NCBI RefSeq assembly: GCF_040393045.1
Contig: NZ_JBEBUX010000003.1
Span: 1 to 64,000, forward strand
Length of the DNA: 64,000 nucleotides
Source of the DNA: Pollutimonas bauzanensis_A
GTDB taxonomy: Bacteria > Pseudomonadota > Gammaproteobacteria > Burkholderiales > Burkholderiaceae_B
Reading direction: 5' to 3'
A model generated the notes under the pieces. That model did no database searches, was not told the DNA's origin, and saw only the letters and a program-made list of their open reading frames with translations. Positions 17,520 to 26,341 of the stretch are shown one piece after another. Positions within the stretch are counted from its first letter, which is position 1. Each line of letters begins with the position of its first letter. A program made the translations under genes and the position numbers.

Positions 17520-18145
17520 TTCTTCTTGAATATTTTCCACAAAGCGCCAACAACCACTGGCACTGCCGCAGCGCAGATGCCGATCAGTACAATGGTGTTC
17601 AGGTGCTCTTTAATGATGGGAACATTGCCGAAAAAGTAGCCCAAGGTTACAAGACTACCCACCCACAATACGGCGCCCGAGATATTGAACAGCTGGAAAC
17701 GCACGATATTCATACTGCCGACGCCCGCCACGAAAGGGGCGAATGTGCGAAAAATGGGCAGAAAGCGCGATAGGACAATGGTTTTCCCGCCATGTTTTTC
17801 ATAAAAAGCATGGGTCTTCAGCAGCGCGTTGCGATCCAGAAAACGATAATTGTGGGTAAACACTTTCGTACCTAAATAGCGCCCTACCGAATAGTTCACG
17901 GTATTACCCAATACGGCGGCTACGATCAATAAGCCACCCAGCAAGACGGGATCGAGCATACCCGAAGCGCCAAACGCGCCCGCAATGAATAACAGGGAAT
18001 CGCCCGGCAAGAAAGGCAGCACGACCAGCCCGGTCTCACCAAAAATAATCAGGAACAGCACAAGATATATCCATGCACCATACTGGGTCACCCATATCCC
18101 GAGATATTGGTCTATGTGGATAATCATGTTCAACAAATCAAGCAT
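17504..18145 (-). CDS. DedA family (SNARE-associated/VTT domain) membrane protein
   Basis: An inner-membrane protein of the DedA/YqjA family, relatives of which act in undecaprenyl-phosphate or phospholipid translocation. Seen: FGETGLVVLPFLPGDSLLFIAGA, then NYSVGRYLGTKVF, then FYEKHGGKTIVLSRFLPIFRTFAPFVAGVGSM (given in parts here as the family core) and LWVGSLVTLGYFFGN. These carry the conserved E, D, R and G residues. The frame is open from 18232, but MLDLLNMIIHIDQ at 18145 gives 213 residues, the usual family length. Convergent with amiC. Confidence 0.9.
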   Translation of the reverse strand: MLDLLNMIIHIDQYLGIWVTQYGAWIYLVLFLIIFGETGLVVLPFLPGDSLLFIAGAFGASGMLDPVLLGGLLIVAAVLGNTVNYSVGRYLGTKVFTHNYRFLDRNALLKTHAFYEKHGGKTIVLSRFLPIFRTFAPFVAGVGSMNIVRFQLFNISGAVLWVGSLVTLGYFFGNVPIIKEHLNTIVLIGICAAAVPVVVGALWKIFKKKSPTS

Positions 18146-18264
18146 ATCAACTACCAAAAAAAAGATACTGCAATATAACGCGTTCATCCCCGCAAAAAAA
18201 GAACGGCCTCCACAAAGGGCTAAAATCATCAATATGCAAACCCGAAGCCGAATGGAATGCCTGA

Positions 18265-20157
18265 ATGTCTGAACGTCGCTCTATCGCCCCCCTGCCCGAC
18301 CTATTGATCAGCCAGATCGCCGCCGGCGAAGTGATCGAACGCCCTGCCTCTGTCCTGAAAGAATTGCTCGAGAACGCCATTGATGCTGGCGCGCGAGCCA
18401 TTGAGGTGCGGCTGGATGGCGGCGGCATACGCCGCATTGCGGTCAGCGACGATGGCCATGGCATCCCGAAACCCGAATTACGACTGGCGCTAACACGCCA
18501 TGCCACCAGTAAAATTGCTACGCTGAACGAACTGGAATCGGTCAACTCCATGGGGTTCCGAGGCGAAGCATTGGCTTCTGTTGCATCGGTAGCGCGGCTG
18601 ACCCTGACGTCGCGCACCGTCAACGATGCCCATGCCTGGCAAGTCGAATCGGCGCAAAACGAACCAACTGCGGCTTCCGGCTCTATCGGCACAACCATTG
18701 ATGTGCGCCAGTTGTTCGACGAAGTGCCTGCCCGCCGCAAGTTTCTACGCGCTGAACCAACCGAGTACGGCCATTGCGTTGATGCCATGGAACGAATTGC
18801 ATTGGCGCAGCCCAATATTGCATTCAGGCTGTTTCATAATGATAAGGCTCAGCGCCACTGGCGCGCCGCCGATATCGCCCAGCGCGTACGCGATGTGCTG
18901 GGTGCGGAGTTCATCGAACAAGGCCTGGAAGTAGAGCAAGAGCATGGCCTGATCGTCCTGCGCGGCATTGTCACCCGGCCGACTTACGCACGCAGCCGCG
19001 CCGACCGCCAATACCTCTATGTCAACGGACGCTATGTAAAAGATCGCACGGTTGCCCACGCCATACGCCACGCTTACGCCGACGTCTTGCATGGCGACCG
19101 GCAACCCGCCTACGTTTTGTTCCTGGAAGTCGACCCGGCTGGCGTTGACGTCAACGTACACCCAGCCAAGCACGAAGTACGCTTTCGCGACAGCGGCGCC
19201 ATCCACCGCTTTGTCTCTAAAGCGCTTGGCCACATTCTTGCAGCCGCAGGCGGACAATCAGCAGCCTCAACATCTGCCGATCCCGCTGCGTCGGGCTTTG
19301 CTCCGCCGCAGCAGCCAGACTCATCGACCCCATACAACACCGCTTACGAACCAGGCGGTACGGGGGGCTCGAACCCAGACTTTGGGCTGGCCTCGTCAAA
19401 CGATGGGCAAGCTCCTTCTTCCGCATTTTTCCGTCCGGCCCAATACCAACGTGCCTTTCCTTTACGCGACCACGGCACCGACACCGCGACCAACTGGCAG
19501 TCGTTCTACCGTCCGCTGGATCCGCCCACCACAACGCAGGGCCAACCAGTTGACCCTATGTCGGACGAACACGAATTTCCCTTAGGGATGGCACTGGGGC
19601 AACTGCACGGCATCTACATATTGGCCCAAAATCATGCCGGACTGGTTCTGGTCGATATGCATGCCGCCCATGAACGTGTCGTCTACGAACAGCTTAAAAA
19701 GGCAATGGACACGCAAAGCCTGCCGTGCCAGGAATTATTGGTGCCGGTGGTTTTCGCCGTCACGGAAAAAGAAGTCGCATTACTTGAAGAGCACGGCGAC
19801 ACGCTAACCCAACTGGGACTATCCATACGCGCCGCTGGCCCTGCCTCTGTGGCCGTCCGATCTGTACCCGCGCTGCTGGCAAACGGCGATATCGAATCGC
19901 TTGCACGCGGCGTCCTGCGCGACCTGGCCAGCGTGGGCACATCGCCACGCCTTACCGAACAGCGCAACGAACTCTTGTCCACCATGGCCTGCCACGGCTC
20001 GGTCCGCGCCAACCGTCGGCTGACACTGGACGAGATGAATGGCCTGCTACGTAAAATGGAACAAACTGAAAGAGCCGATCAGTGCAACCACGGCCGCCCT
20101 ACCTGGGTGCAATGGAAGGTCAGCGAGCTGGATAAAATGTTTATGCGCGGCCAATGA
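18265..20157 (+). CDS. mutL: DNA mismatch repair protein MutL
   Basis: The GHKL ATPase that couples MutS to strand incision. 630 residues. N-terminal motifs: IAAGEVIERPASVLKELLEN, DDGHGIP, RHATSK, GFRGEALASVASV and VNVHPAKHEV. A Pro/Ser-rich linker (about 335-430) leads to the C-terminal dimerisation domain. That domain has DMHAAHERVVYE at about 464-475, which keeps the spacing of the endonuclease motif DQHA(X)2E(X)4E with Met for Gln, as in Neisseria MutL. This suggests a nicking MutL. Stop overlaps miaA by 4 bp. Confidence 0.97.
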   Translation: MSERRSIAPLPDLLISQIAAGEVIERPASVLKELLENAIDAGARAIEVRLDGGGIRRIAVSDDGHGIPKPELRLALTRHATSKIATLNELESVNSMGFRGEALASVASVARLTLTSRTVNDAHAWQVESAQNEPTAASGSIGTTIDVRQLFDEVPARRKFLRAEPTEYGHCVDAMERIALAQPNIAFRLFHNDKAQRHWRAADIAQRVRDVLGAEFIEQGLEVEQEHGLIVLRGIVTRPTYARSRADRQYLYVNGRYVKDRTVAHAIRHAYADVLHGDRQPAYVLFLEVDPAGVDVNVHPAKHEVRFRDSGAIHRFVSKALGHILAAAGGQSAASTSADPAASGFAPPQQPDSSTPYNTAYEPGGTGGSNPDFGLASSNDGQAPSSAFFRPAQYQRAFPLRDHGTDTATNWQSFYRPLDPPTTTQGQPVDPMSDEHEFPLGMALGQLHGIYILAQNHAGLVLVDMHAAHERVVYEQLKKAMDTQSLPCQELLVPVVFAVTEKEVALLEEHGDTLTQLGLSIRAAGPASVAVRSVPALLANGDIESLARGVLRDLASVGTSPRLTEQRNELLSTMACHGSVRANRRLTLDEMNGLLRKMEQTERADQCNHGRPTWVQWKVSELDKMFMRGQ

Positions 20158-21110
20158 CAATACCCGTTATCTGTCTGGCAGGCCCCACTGCCGCCGGAAA
20201 AAGCGCCACCACGCTGGCGCTGGCACAACGTTGGCCGATTGAAATCGTTATCGTCGATTCGGCTACGATTTATCGCGGCATGGATATAGGAACCGCCAAG
20301 CCGTCCGCTGCCGAACAAGCCATCGCGCCACATCATTTGCTGGATATCCGCGACCCGGCTGAAAGCTACTCCGCCGCCGAGTTCCAGCGGGACGCTGCAG
20401 CGTTGATCCAGGCGATCACCGCCCGTGGCAACATTCCGCTATTGTGCGGCGGCACAATGCTTTATTACAAAGCCTTGCGGGAAGGGCTAAACGAACTTCC
20501 TGCAGCGGATCCCGTGATTCGGGCCCAAATAGATGGCGAAGCGCAAGAAAGTGGATGGCCCGAATTGCACCGGCAGCTTGCCGGATTCGATCCAGCCACT
20601 GCGGCACGCCTGGCGCCCAATGATAGCCAGCGCCTGCAACGCGCCATTGAAATATATCGGGTCAGCGGGCGGCCTATGTCGTCCTGGCTCGCCGATGCGC
20701 GCCCAAAGCAAGACAATAGCCTGGAATTCATTACCGTCAGCCTGGAACCTTCGGATCGGTTGGCGCTACACGCCCGGATCGCGCAACGCTATCAGGCAAT
20801 GATGGAGCAAGGCCTGCTGCAGGAGGTGCAAGCGCTGCATCAACGCCCCGACCTGCATACCGGGCTGCCTTCCGTGCGCTGCGTGGGATATAGGCAGCTT
20901 TGGGACTACCTGGATGGCAAGCAGGACAAAAGGCAGGCCATAGAGCAGGCCATCGCCGCCACGCGCCAGTTAGCCAAGCGGCAACTGACTTGGCTACGTT
21001 CCCAGCCCGACCGCCATATTATCGATTGCCTGGCGCCTGATGCCGCCAGGCAGGCCGTAGACAAGATCGCGCAATTCTGGCCGGATCGACCCTTGGTTAC
21101 ACCACGATAG
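20154..21110 (+). CDS. miaA: tRNA dimethylallyltransferase MiaA
   Basis: Adds the dimethylallyl group to A37 of UNN-reading tRNAs. 318 residues. Seen: P-loop AGPTAAGKSATTLALAQ, VDSATIYRGMDIGTAKP, HHLLDIRDPAESYSAAEF, LLCGGTMLYYKALREGL, and RCVGYRQLWDYLDG near the C-terminus, all standard family motifs. ATGA overlap with mutL. The end overlaps convergent purM by 14 bp. Confidence 0.97.
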   Translation: MTIPVICLAGPTAAGKSATTLALAQRWPIEIVIVDSATIYRGMDIGTAKPSAAEQAIAPHHLLDIRDPAESYSAAEFQRDAAALIQAITARGNIPLLCGGTMLYYKALREGLNELPAADPVIRAQIDGEAQESGWPELHRQLAGFDPATAARLAPNDSQRLQRAIEIYRVSGRPMSSWLADARPKQDNSLEFITVSLEPSDRLALHARIAQRYQAMMEQGLLQEVQALHQRPDLHTGLPSVRCVGYRQLWDYLDGKQDKRQAIEQAIAATRQLAKRQLTWLRSQPDRHIIDCLAPDAARQAVDKIAQFWPDRPLVTPR

Positions 21111-22149
21111 TCTGAGGCGCATCGGCGCCCTGGCGTTCGGTAATCTCGCCCAGAACGCTGACTTGTTCACCATGGGCGACCAACGTCGCCTTGATGGCAT
21201 CAGCCTGATCCGCAGGAACAACAATGACCATGCCTATGCCGCAGTTGAATACCCGATGCATTTCCGTATCGGCCACACCGCCGTTTTGCTGCAGCCAGGA
21301 AAACAGGTCAGGCATGGTCCAGGCGTCGCGATGCAGCGTTGCCGACAAATTGGGCTGCAAGATGCGCGGCACGTTATCCAGCAAACCGCCGCCCGTAATA
21401 TGAGCAAGGCCTTTAATGGAAGCGCCGTGCGCTGCCAATGCCGCCAGCACCGACTTGACATAGATGCGGGTGGGTTCCATGACCACGTCTTCCAGCGGAC
21501 GGCCGCCCAGGTCTTGGCCAGGCCTGGCATTGGCATGCGTCAGAATCTTGCGCAGCAGCGAAAAACCATTGGAATGCGCGCCGCTGGAGGCCAGCCCCAA
21601 AATGACATCACCCGGGACGATGGACTTGCCGTCGATGATGCGCGACTTTTCAACGGCGCCAACAGCAAAGCCGGCCAAATCGTATTCGCCATCGGGATAC
21701 ATGCCCGGCATTTCGGCGGTTTCACCGCCAATCAGGGCGCAACCCGAAAGTTCGCATCCCTTGGCTATGCCGCCGACCACGCTGGCTGCCGTATCGACCG
21801 ACAATTTGCCGCAAGCGAAATAATCCAGGAAAAACAACGGCTCGGCACCTTGCACCAAAATATCATTGACGCTCATGGCCACCAGGTCGATACCAACGGT
21901 ATCATGACGCTGCCATTCAAAGGCGAGCCGCAATTTGGTGCCAACGCCGTCAGTTCCCGATACCAATACGGGTTCTTTCAGGTGCTTGGGTACTTCGAAC
22001 AAGGCGCCGAATCCACCAATACCCGCCATAACTCCGGCCCTCATGGTTTTGGCTGCAAGCGGCTTGATACGGTCGACAAGCGCATCGCCTGCGTCGATAT
22101 CGACGCCTGCGTCGCGATAAGTCAAGGAAGCTGAATGTTTGTTTGTCAT
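21097..22149 (-). CDS. purM: Phosphoribosylformylglycinamidine cyclo-ligase PurM (AIR synthetase)
   Basis: Fifth step of purine synthesis, closing the imidazole ring of AIR. 350 residues. Seen: YRDAGVDIDAGDALVDRIKP at the N-terminus, VSGTDGVGTKLRLAFE, DLVAMSVNDILVQGAEPLFF, the GGETAEMPGMY motif and LASSGAHSNGFSLLR, as in all PurM. Standard length. Convergent and overlapping with miaA by 14 bp, divergent from hda. Confidence 0.97.
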   Translation of the reverse strand: MTNKHSASLTYRDAGVDIDAGDALVDRIKPLAAKTMRAGVMAGIGGFGALFEVPKHLKEPVLVSGTDGVGTKLRLAFEWQRHDTVGIDLVAMSVNDILVQGAEPLFFLDYFACGKLSVDTAASVVGGIAKGCELSGCALIGGETAEMPGMYPDGEYDLAGFAVGAVEKSRIIDGKSIVPGDVILGLASSGAHSNGFSLLRKILTHANARPGQDLGGRPLEDVVMEPTRIYVKSVLAALAAHGASIKGLAHITGGGLLDNVPRILQPNLSATLHRDAWTMPDLFSWLQQNGGVADTEMHRVFNCGIGMVIVVPADQADAIKATLVAHGEQVSVLGEITERQGADAPQTIVV

Positions 22150-22285
22150 GAGAAATGCCGTGGGATGTGTAAGAATTGCATGTTGAATTAAATACCAGGG
22201 TTGATTTTACGATGAACGCAGAAAATGCACGCCCCTGGCATGCGGCGACCGGGCAAAAGCCGCGGCGCCCCCTATTAGACAACAC

Positions 22286-22972
22286 ATGACACAGCAACTG
22301 ATACTGGATTTGTTACTGCCCTCTGCCCCGTCGCTGGACAACTTCGTTGTCGGCGAGAACGGACAGGCGCTGGATGCCCTGCGCAACTGGGAGACCGGAC
22401 ACGCAATTTACCTATGGGGTCCGCCTGGCTCGGGCCGCACGCACTTGCTTCGGGCCACGGCAAGCGGGCTCAATGGGCTTTATCACGGGCCTACCGATAG
22501 CCCGGCTATTTTGAAGGATATCGCCACCGGCGATTACCTTCAGCACAGATTGATTGCGATCGATAATGTAGAGCTTCTGGACGCCGATGGTCAGGCAGCC
22601 CTGTTTGCCCTGTACAATCGCTGGCGCGAGGTCGCGGCTACCCGCCACAGCTTCGCGCTGATTTTAGCGGGGGATCGGGCTCCGATGGCGATGCCGCTGC
22701 GCGAAGACTTGCGCACACGACTAGGCTGGGATCTGGTGTTTCGCCTGGAGCTGCTATCTGACCAGGATAGGGCCGAAGTCCTCAAGGCGCGAGCCGGCGA
22801 GCGCGGCTTGCAGCTTTCACCCGAGGTTATAAGCTGGATCCTTACCCACTACGCACGCGACATGAGTCGTTTAAGCGAACTGGTTGATTCCCTGGATAGC
22901 TATTCCCTGGAGAAACGCAGGGCCATTACCTTGCCCTTATTAAAAGATTTTCTGGCTTCCAGCCAGACCTAA
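22286..22972 (+). CDS. hda: DnaA regulatory inactivator Hda
   Basis: A DnaA-like AAA+ protein which, with the sliding clamp, promotes hydrolysis of DnaA-ATP after initiation. 228 residues. The N-terminal QQLILDLL resembles the clamp-binding peptide. Walker A WGPPGSGRTHLL, LIAIDNVELLD (Walker B), and a DnaA-type sensor region (LLSDQDRAEVLKARAGERG, then RDMSRLSELVDSLD) are seen. A 25-codon open frame (22212-22289) ends in ATGA overlap with its start. It opens a run hda-HAD-pcnB-folK with short gaps. Confidence 0.92.
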   Translation: MTQQLILDLLLPSAPSLDNFVVGENGQALDALRNWETGHAIYLWGPPGSGRTHLLRATASGLNGLYHGPTDSPAILKDIATGDYLQHRLIAIDNVELLDADGQAALFALYNRWREVAATRHSFALILAGDRAPMAMPLREDLRTRLGWDLVFRLELLSDQDRAEVLKARAGERGLQLSPEVISWILTHYARDMSRLSELVDSLDSYSLEKRRAITLPLLKDFLASSQT

Positions 22973-22989
22973 ATGAATTGATACCAACA

Positions 22990-23688
22990 ATGTCTGTAAA
23001 ACGCCTTGCCCTGTTCGACCTGGATCACACGCTGCTTCCTCTGGACAGCGATTATCAGTGGGCCGATTTCCTGGCTCGCACTGGGCGGGCCGGCGATCCG
23101 GCCGAAGCACAACGCCGCAACGATGACTTGATGCATCGCTATAACGCCGGCAATCTTACTGCCGAGCAATCCGCCGAATTCATGCTGGGCCTGCTGACTC
23201 GGGCCGATGCGGCCGAGCTGGCCCATTGGCACGAAATATTCATGGCTGAAGTCGTGCGTCCGGCCATTCTTCCTATCGCCAAGCGCCTGGTTCAGGATCA
23301 TATCGATCAGGGCGACCTGTGCGCTATCGTCACCGCGACCAACGAATTCGTTACAGCGCCCATTGCCCGCGAATTTGGCGTGCCGCACCTGATCGCCACC
23401 ATTCCCGAAGCCCAGAACGGACGATATACAGGGCGTATTCAAGGCGTGCCCAGCTTCCAGGCAGGCAAGATCACACGTGTCGACGAATGGCTGGCGGGCA
23501 TGGACTTGGCACGAACCGACTTCGAATGCTCTTTCTTCTATAGCGATTCGCCCAATGACCTGCCTTTGCTGGAAGTCGTCACGCACCCTATTGCCACTAA
23601 CCCCAGCCCGCCGCTGCGCCTGATCGCACAAGAGCGGAACTGGAAAATCCTTGATCTTTTCAAGGACATGCAAGACGCAAAGTCTTAA
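22990..23688 (+). CDS. HAD-superfamily IB hydrolase (SerB-like phosphatase)
   Basis: A Mg-dependent phosphatase of the HAD IB subfamily. 232 residues. Motif I is FDLDHTLLPLDSDY, motif II lies in CAIVTATNEFVTAPIA, and motif III/IV in FFYSDSPNDLPLLEVV. The fold also shows the GRIQGVPSFQAGKI segment common to this subfamily. Substrate is unknown; relatives are annotated as histidinol-phosphatase or phosphoserine phosphatase-like. The start MSVKRLALFDLD at 22990 is preferred to a TTG four codons upstream. It sits between hda and pcnB. Confidence 0.9.
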   Translation: MSVKRLALFDLDHTLLPLDSDYQWADFLARTGRAGDPAEAQRRNDDLMHRYNAGNLTAEQSAEFMLGLLTRADAAELAHWHEIFMAEVVRPAILPIAKRLVQDHIDQGDLCAIVTATNEFVTAPIAREFGVPHLIATIPEAQNGRYTGRIQGVPSFQAGKITRVDEWLAGMDLARTDFECSFFYSDSPNDLPLLEVVTHPIATNPSPPLRLIAQERNWKILDLFKDMQDAKS

Positions 23689-23697
23689 AATACATTC

Positions 23698-25047
23698 ATG
23701 ATTAAAGAAACAATAAAAAACTTTGTAGGTCGTCTATTCTCCGCGCCGCGCCGCGGGCCTGAACGCTTATCCCAAGACAAGCATGGCATTGACCGGCGCA
23801 ACGTCTCGCGCCACGCCATCAAAGTGTGTGAAGTGCTTCAGCACGAAGGCTATGCCGCTTACATCGTGGGCGGTGCTGTGCGCGATCTTATCGTAGGCCT
23901 GGAGCCCAAGGATTTCGACGTGGCCACCAACGCCACGCCCAATCAAATTCGCGCGCTGTTCCGGCGCGCCCGTATCATCGGCAAGCGCTTTCAATTGGTG
24001 CATGTGGTGTTCGGCCAGGAAATAATTGAAACCTCTACATTCAGGGCCCCGGCATCGGTCGAACAAGACACCGACGAACATGGCCGCATTCTGCGCGACA
24101 ACTTGTTCGGTACGCACGAGGAAGACGCCGCGCGCCGCGACTTCACATTGAACGCGCTGTATTACGACCCCGTCACGGAAGAAGTCATCGACTACCATCG
24201 CGGCGTGCAAGATCTGAAAAAGCGCGTGGTGCGCATGATAGGCGACCCCGAAACACGCTATCGCGAAGACCCGGTGCGCATGCTGCGCGCGCTGCGCTTC
24301 GCTGCCAAGCTCAGCGCCACGATAGATCCAGCCTCGCGCGAACCCATCTTGCGCATGGCGCCGCTTATCGAAAATGTACCGTCCTCGCGCTTGTTCGACG
24401 AAATCCTCAAGCTACTGACCTGCGGGCATGCCATGGACTGCGTGCGCCAGTTGCAGGCCGTTGGCCTGGACCGCGGCTTGCTGCCCCTGATCGACATCAT
24501 CTTCAAACAAGAAGGCGGCGAAGAGTTTGTCGAACTGGCGCTAGCGCGTACCGACGCGCGTGTGCGGGCAGGCAAGACCGTTAGCCCAAGCTTCCTGTTT
24601 GCCGCACTGCTGTGGAAACTGGTCAATAAGCGCTGGCAAGAAATCTGCGCCGGGGGCGAACACCCCGCTCAGGCACTCATGCAAGCAGCCGACTCAGTCG
24701 TGGAAGAGCAAACCCGCAAACTGGCCATACAGCGCCGCTTTCAGGCTGACATGCGCGAAATCTGGTTCATGCAAGCCCGCTTCGAGCGCGCCAACCCCAA
24801 GACCATATGGCGCATGCTGGAGCAGCCGCGCTTTCGTGCCGCCGTTGACTTCCTGCAATTGCGCGCCGAGGCGCGCGAAGTGGATAGCGTACAAGCGCAA
24901 TGGTGGATGGACTTGGCTAATGCCGATGACTCTACGCGAGCTGAACTGATCGAAACTTATCAGGCGAAGACACGCAGCAAACCGACCACGACGCGGCGTC
25001 GCCGCAGCCCCAAACGGCGTGCTCCGGCCAGCACACCCCAAGCATGA
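23698..25047 (+). CDS. pcnB: Poly(A) polymerase I
   Basis: Adds 3' poly(A) tails that mark RNA for decay. 449 residues, class II nucleotidyltransferase. Seen: IVGGAVRDLIVGLEPKDFDV with the catalytic G-[GS]..DxD, ATNATPNQIRALFRRARIIG, RRDFTLNALYYDP, the RYREDPVRMLRALRFAAKL motif, and a very basic C-terminus (RRRRSPKRRA type) typical of PcnB as opposed to CCA-adding enzymes. It overlaps folK by 4 bp. Confidence 0.96.
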   Translation: MIKETIKNFVGRLFSAPRRGPERLSQDKHGIDRRNVSRHAIKVCEVLQHEGYAAYIVGGAVRDLIVGLEPKDFDVATNATPNQIRALFRRARIIGKRFQLVHVVFGQEIIETSTFRAPASVEQDTDEHGRILRDNLFGTHEEDAARRDFTLNALYYDPVTEEVIDYHRGVQDLKKRVVRMIGDPETRYREDPVRMLRALRFAAKLSATIDPASREPILRMAPLIENVPSSRLFDEILKLLTCGHAMDCVRQLQAVGLDRGLLPLIDIIFKQEGGEEFVELALARTDARVRAGKTVSPSFLFAALLWKLVNKRWQEICAGGEHPAQALMQAADSVVEEQTRKLAIQRRFQADMREIWFMQARFERANPKTIWRMLEQPRFRAAVDFLQLRAEAREVDSVQAQWWMDLANADDSTRAELIETYQAKTRSKPTTTRRRRSPKRRAPASTPQA

Positions 25048-25517
25048 CGCTGGCGTATATTGGCCTGGGCGCGAACCTGGGCGATGCACAAGTTGCTTTG
25101 CTGCAGGCTGCCGACGAACTGGCGCAAATGCCGGGCACAGAGCAATTCGAACTATCGCCGCTATACCGCAGCGCGCCAATCGACTCCAGCGGACCTGATT
25201 ACATCAATGCCGTTGCTTCATTTGATACGGTGCTGACAGCCAGGCAGTTGCTGCTTGCATTGCAGGATATCGAACAGCGCCATGGGCGCCTGCGCCCTTA
25301 TCGCAATGCCCCGCGCACGCTGGATCTGGACTTGCTGCTGTTTGGCGACCAGAACATCCAGGAACCCGATTTGATTGTGCCCCATCCCCGCATGCACGAA
25401 CGTGCATTCGTATTGCGGCCGCTGTCGGACCTGTCGCCCGGCTTGATATTGGCGCAGGGCCCGGTCGCCGCCTTGCTGGCGGCATGCTCTGACCAGGCGC
25501 TGGCGCGTATTCCCTGA
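25044..25517 (+). CDS. folK: 2-amino-4-hydroxy-6-hydroxymethyldihydropteridine pyrophosphokinase
   Basis: Folate biosynthesis enzyme HPPK, which pyrophosphorylates 6-hydroxymethyl-dihydropterin. 157 residues. Seen: YIGLGANLGDAQVALLQAAD, LYRSAPIDSSGPDYINAV, the RLRPYRNAPRTLDLDLLLF signature and IVPHPRMHERAFVLRPL. ATGA overlap with pcnB gives translational coupling. Its stop lies 8 bp from that of the convergent lyase gene. Confidence 0.97.
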   Translation: MTLAYIGLGANLGDAQVALLQAADELAQMPGTEQFELSPLYRSAPIDSSGPDYINAVASFDTVLTARQLLLALQDIEQRHGRLRPYRNAPRTLDLDLLLFGDQNIQEPDLIVPHPRMHERAFVLRPLSDLSPGLILAQGPVAALLAACSDQALARIP

Positions 25518-25525
25518 ACCAGCGA

Positions 25526-26341
25526 TCAGGGCTGTTGCCGCAAAATCTGCCTTGCCCGCTCTATAACGGGCGCATCCACCATTTCTCCATCCATCTGGAA
25601 GGCCAGCGATCCGGTGGAATCGGCCATCGCAACAATGCGCTTCGCCCACTCTGTGTCGGCGGCCGTTGGCGCGAATGCTGCATGTATTGTGGCGATTTGC
25701 GCAGGATGTATGCATAGCATCCCGCCAAAGCCCATGTCTCGTACCTGCCGGGCCAGTGCTGACAAGCCGTCTTGATCAGAAAAGTTCGGGTAGACGCCAT
25801 CCAGCGGTGCCGCCAGCCCGCAAGCGGCGCTATGCAACAGAATCTGGCAACGTATTTGGTTAAGCAGCAACGCCGCGCCAGCGGTATCGGGAGTCGCACC
25901 TAATTCGAGCATGAGATCCAGACTACCAAAGGATAGCCGCGCAACACCCTGCTGTGCCGCCAGTTCATCCAGCGCCAGTACGCCCTTGGCGCTTTCCACG
26001 ATGGGCAGCACGGCTTTACCCGCCCCCGTTACCTGCTGAAGCTGCTGTGCCGATTCGGCCTTGGGCAGCAACACGGCTTTAATGTTGTCATACGCCGCGC
26101 ATAAAGCCAGATCGGCATTGAACCAGGAGGTTGTCGCGCCGTTGGTCCGCACAAAAAAGGAAGACTGCGGATTAGCGCTGGCAAACTCACGCAAATGTTC
26201 CCGGGCCTGATCTTTAAGGTCGTGCTGAACCGCATCTTCAAGATCGATAATGACGGCATCGGCACCAGCGGCCAAGGCCTTGGCAAATCGCTCTGGCCTG
26301 GTCGCCGGCACGAACAATGCCGATCTGATTTGTTGCTGCAT
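25526..26341 (-). CDS. HpcH/HpaI (CitE-like) CoA-ester lyase, probable (S)-citramalyl-CoA lyase
   Basis: A Mg-dependent aldolase that probably splits citramalyl-CoA (or malyl-type CoA esters) into acetyl-CoA and pyruvate. 271 residues. Seen: ALFVPATRPERFAKALAAGA, VIIDLEDAV with the metal-binding acid residues, FVRTNG, VLLPKAES, VLPIVESAKGV and CIHPAQIATIHAAFAP. Last gene of the minus-strand cluster. Its start shares one base with the stop of the CoA-transferase. The role is inferred from the neighbours; citrate lyase is excluded by the lack of citD/citF. Confidence 0.82.
   Translation of the reverse strand: MQQQIRSALFVPATRPERFAKALAAGADAVIIDLEDAVQHDLKDQAREHLREFASANPQSSFFVRTNGATTSWFNADLALCAAYDNIKAVLLPKAESAQQLQQVTGAGKAVLPIVESAKGVLALDELAAQQGVARLSFGSLDLMLELGATPDTAGAALLLNQIRCQILLHSAACGLAAPLDGVYPNFSDQDGLSALARQVRDMGFGGMLCIHPAQIATIHAAFAPTAADTEWAKRIVAMADSTGSLAFQMDGEMVDAPVIERARQILRQQP

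Noticed and set aside
21163..22134. Plus-strand open frame of 323 codons opposite purM
   Set aside because: Antisense shadow of purM, which has all family motifs on the minus strand.
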